This document shows positions 60,340 through 64,000 of a stretch of 64,000 bases of DNA, one piece after another. Positions within the stretch are counted from its first letter, which is position 1. Each line of letters begins with the position of its first letter. The stretch is from Phalacrocorax aristotelis (lineage: Eukaryota; Chordata; Aves; Suliformes; Phalacrocoracidae). The stretch covers positions 12,179,690 through 12,243,689 of the forward strand of contig NC_134276.1 in assembly GCF_949628215.1 (NCBI RefSeq). The letters run 5' to 3'. The notes beneath the pieces were generated by a model. It saw only the letters and a program-made list of their open reading frames with translations, did no database searches and was not told the DNA's origin. The position numbers and the translations under genes were made by a program.

Positions 60340-61951
60340 TCACATTCCAGAAATATTTGTCTGAAAGGCAATGAATGAAAGATGATTAATTAATATTCCA
60401 GAGGGATATCAGACTTACTGCAAGCATCCCATACAATGAAAATGAAGAAGTGGTGACAAATGAAACTTGAAAGAGGTTTTTTTCTATTTTGTAAAATGAC
60501 ATTTTTACTACTGTTGACCAACTAAAATGACCTCTACTTCTCATCTCTCTCACTTACAGATGCTGGGGGGTCATTGCACTTTATCAGAAAGACTACTTGA
60601 ATGGGAACACAACCATACAACTGAGTATGTCAGTGCATCACACTCCTCCACTGTTTTGAAACATCTAAGGACCAGGTTATCCCTGACTACAATGTCAGGG
60701 AGAGAGAGAGAGTATGCAAATGCATCTATACTGCCTCAGCTCCCTGGAGGAGCTTATTCAGGGGCAGTGCAGATCTCTCTGATCATGTACCATTCCCAGA
60801 TCCTGACAAATAAAAGTGGTAAGAATGTAAAGCACTCTGATATCTTTTACTGCATACCAACCTTTCTTTTCCTCATACATGAGCCACATATGAAGCTGGT
60901 GAGTCCACTGATGAGTTGAATAAAACAAAGAATAGCTTCAATTACACCAATGGCCAGGAGAATAGAAAAAAGGATGGTATTCCAAAGGACAATGTTTTCA
61001 GGTTCTTTGCAAATGCTCCACATTGTCTGGTTGAACAAATAATTGTCTCTGTGGTAGAGAAAAATAATTGGCAATGAATTAGAAAATAAAAATTCAAGAA
61101 TGCTTTCTGTGTTTTCTGGTATTACCTTTTCTGAAGTTGATTGCACAAAGTGAGTCTCAAATTCTACTATAATTGGTAAAAGCTGGTGATTCTCTTCATA
61201 ATTGCCATTGCAGAGGTGCAACTGATGTCTAGGGAAGAGACCCACATCTGCACTTTGTTGCATGCACAAGAATCCCCTTTTTGTTTTATGGCAGTGCTAA
61301 TAACTAAAGGGAAAGAACCCTAATGGTTTTAAAATATGTCTCCATATTCTCCATTCCTGCTGTAGTATCTCAGCCTAGTCCATCCATCATCTCTGGCTCT
61401 GGCTTGAATAGTGTGGTTGCCAAGGTTAACTTTAAAGAGTTAGAAAAGATTTTTGCTTTGCTTTTCAGAATTAGGTAAAGTAGACTCAGCAGATTTATGT
61501 GGCATACTGATTGCACATTTCCTTCTGACTCCAGTGGGAGTCACAGCTCAGCAGCCTTTTGAAAGCGTAGTGCAACTTGCACAAGGGGCTGCTGACAAGC
61601 ATAACAAAAGCAACTTGGAAAGCTTGCCCAAAGATGATCCTTGGTCAAAGAGCTGACCAGCCCGAACATGCTGGCTCAGAGAAATGTGAATTTCTTTGTA
61701 GACCAGGTGGACCATCAGTTCACTTTGGAAGAATTCAAATTTCCTATAGAAAGAAGGGGGGGATTAGGAAAAGCAAAGTTGGAGGAGCCTGTAAGTCATA
61801 CTCACTCCAGAGTATCATTCCTGAAAGGGTAGAGGTATTCTCCATCACCTGTGTCGCACAGAGGGCCCCCTATCAGCCCCAGTGAGGAGATGACCGCACA
61901 ATACACTCCTCCTGTGAATCCCAGCACAGCCAGGACCACTGACAGCAGCAT
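60340..61951 (-). CDS. transmembrane 4 L6 family gene (TM4SF1/TM4SF4-like), 3' half
   Basis: L6 proteins are small four-helix plasma membrane proteins resembling tetraspanins. Exons on the minus strand: 61951-61806 (MLLSVVLAVLGFTGGVYCAV, then SSLGLIGGPLC, helix 3 and the invariant GPLC), 61048 to 60862 or 60858 (DNYLFNQTMWSICKEPENIV, then LWNTILFSILLAIGVIEAIL and the end of helix 4 with ICGSC), and a last exon from 60360. Phases join and give FRNDTLE-DNYLFNQTMW, which mirrors the TM4SF4 loop. Two donors 4 nt apart are possible. The first gives the short tail RKRKTNISGM, with the stop ending at 60340. The second gives a tail of about 75 residues that ends near 60134. The exons for helices 1 and 2 are not found up to 64000, so the gene continues off the window or they escaped me. 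Orthology to a named member is not claimed. Confidence 0.85.
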
Positions 61952-64000
61952 CTGAAAGGGAAAAGACCTTCAACATCATATGCACAGAGGCATTGAACAA
62001 CATGTAAAGCTTACACTTAATAGGGAAGGAAACGATCTTTATTTCTTACTATATGCTGAAACTCATAATAATAGTATAATATTTGTGGGAATAAAAAATA
62101 GTTTACTTTTTCTGACTAGTGCAGCTATCTTAGATGTGAAAGGATTTCAGACTGTATTTGTTTTGCTTTTAGAAGCAGGTAAGCCCAGAGCTTTAATTAT
62201 TCAGAGTTTTATACTTGACAAATCAATTATGAAAAATCTTGTGGTCTTCTTTCAAGAAGTCAATAGGAAGCCAGTACTGGCTTCATGTGGTCCACATCAT
62301 GTGCCTTGGCATTTCCACCTCTTCACCAAGAGCACCTTTCTCAGCCTTTGTATCAACAGAAACTAGCAAGCAACTACTGAACCAGGTATGAAAGCAACAG
62401 AAGATGCATTAGTTGCTTTTGCTAATTGATGAGGAATGAAATAGAGCCTTTCTTCTTGCTGCTTTCCTTCATTTTGCAACAGCATGATATGTGGTTACCA
62501 CTGCTCATGTTGAGAATTGTAACTGTGCTGCATGTGGCAACAAACCAGTGGTGACTTCAAATTATATGTAATGCACCTGTACGTTTTACATTGGCCACTC
62601 CCACAGAAACGTTACCTTTACTCTGTTTTGGGGTAGTTTTCTATTAATGGCTGGAATGTATCTGGTTGCTGCTTGTATATAGAAACAAGAATTTCAGGTG
62701 GGTGCTACTGGTGGTGTATCTGAGACAGGATTCCCACTAGCCTTGTTAAGAGTCCCTGCCAGTGGTTGTTCACAACTCTGCCAAGAAGGAGAAGAGAAAG
62801 GGAAACTCTGGAGCAGACTGAGAGAGCCAAGGGAAGACCTGGGCTAGGGGCAAGGCAGCAAGACTGCCTCGGAAGCAGGGCAGAGGCATGGCTGAGGAAG
62901 CACATGGGAAACACTCCCATCCAAGACTTGGGTTTGAAGCCAAATACCTCTGGCAACGTTTCCCTGTTGCCAGCAAATAACAGTGAAACCTAAGAGCCCA
63001 TAAGGAAGGTAGAAGCCTTCTCCTAATGCCAGCTGCTTCACAGAGTGCTGCATTACAGAGTCAAATGGAAATATCCACCATCCACATTGAAGATTTGTGA
63101 CATAATCTTGAAAAATATTCACTGTCCAAACTTGTTCAAGCTGGTGAATGCAGTTTCCAACTTGCCAGCCAATTACATTACTGCTTTCCATACAACATTG
63201 CACGCTGCCAGTGTGTATGAATTGACTCATTTTGTGGATCCTTTTGCCTCTAAAGCAATCCTTGACTTAAAAGTTGCTGGGATTTCTCATGAGATTTATT
63301 TCATCATAACTGATTAATAACTCTGTCTTTTTGCAAAGCTGGACACTCTTTTTTGTCTTTATCTGCATGTTGGCTGAGTTGCCTCTCAGCAGAGCTTCAT
63401 TGTCAGCAAAATGTAGGTAATTTAGTATATTGTCTCAGACCAAAGCAGTGCTGGGTTGTAGCTGATGCACTGTCTCTCAAAATAAGATCACCAGCCATGC
63501 TTCACGGTGAAGGTGAGTGACTGATACTCTGTCTGACACTCCTACCTATGCTGAACCACTTCTCCCCACCTATTTTCTCATTTACTTCAACTGTGCATTC
63601 TCCAACTTGGTTGAAGGATCTTAATTATGCTAATGATTAGTTTTAGCACAGTATGGGTATCCCAAAAACAATTACAATAGAAAAAGTCAAATGGTCTTTT
63701 GCTACTACTATGCTTTATGATAGTGATTAGTACTAGTAGTACTCATCAGTGCTATCTTTGATGACTATTCTTTGACACATGATTTTCTCATTTGAAATCT
63801 GCTGGCTGTGTGGCTAGCTTCATCTCAGCTATTTCCTTTACTGTGCACACGTTTATATAGACAAAGACTACTTGTCACTGAAAGGGGAGTCTGAAGTTGC
63901 TTCAGCTGTTAAACTGGCTTTCCTGGGCAGTTTCCAGACACACAGTGGCATTTCCCCATTGTATTTACTCTTCTGGAAGCTTGTCCCATATTCTATGGAA
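61952..64000 (-). other. intron of the TM4SF-like gene, 5' exons not identified
   Basis: The expected upstream exons encode helices 1 and 2 with a WFF/GG motif and a cysteine cluster. I read the minus strand across this stretch and found neither. No known repeat family is obvious. Short frames on both strands have no family resemblance. Confidence 0.5.

Noticed and set aside
60527-60919. 130-codon + strand frame overlapping the TM4SF-like exon
   Set aside because: It is antisense to an exon with clear family similarity and has none of its own.
62844-63230. 128-codon minus-strand frame as a possible 5' exon of the TM4SF-like gene
   Set aside because: It has a few aromatic residues but lacks the helix 1-2 pattern and the cysteine cluster expected there, and no phase-0 donor fits.
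27331-64000. HEPHL1, expected after VSTM5 from the mammalian order
   Set aside because: No multicopper oxidase exon is readable on either strand, so it must lie outside the window.

Overview
The window is nuclear DNA from a bird. It carries several 5'-truncated CR1 LINEs, four copies of one avian-type solo LTR, and a gene block that is collinear with human 11q21: C11orf54, MED17, VSTM5. All gene assignments come from reading spliced exons and comparing them with family sequences I remember. No database search was run.

Left part (1-16.9 kb): the last coding exon of C11orf54 (+) ends at 2019. Two CR1 copies fill most of the gap to MED17. The second (antisense) copy stops about 215 bp before the MED17 start codon. 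MED17 (+, 3874-16694) is complete: 12 coding exons, all splice phases agree, 643 codons plus stop. Two of its introns hold antisense solo LTRs and a third holds the middle of a CR1 reverse-transcriptase frame.

Middle part (16.9-45.9 kb): VSTM5 (-, 21568-26949) is complete in four coding exons, including a 44-nt coding end far downstream of the rest. It starts inside a strong CpG island. MED17 and VSTM5 converge, with about 4.9 kb between stop codons. From 27.3 to 45.9 kb I see no gene, only two solo LTRs (39191-39787 and 44988-45579, each with a perfect 5-bp target duplication) and a CR1 nested inside another CR1 at 39957-41340.

Right part (45.9-64 kb): two further minus-strand genes. One is an intact eight-exon paralogue of the high-affinity choline transporter SLC5A7 (45983-53497, 544 aa), with a likely GC-AG intron. 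The other is the 3' half of an L6-type tetraspan gene of the TM4SF1/TM4SF4 family (60340-61951), whose first exons I cannot find here. As I recall, mammals have no such pair next to VSTM5; there the next gene is HEPHL1. This pair is the least ordinary content of the window. The genes do not form a pathway: C11orf54 (metal-binding hydrolase), MED17 (Mediator head), VSTM5 (neuronal Ig membrane protein), a sodium/choline-type carrier and a small tetraspan protein are simply neighbours.
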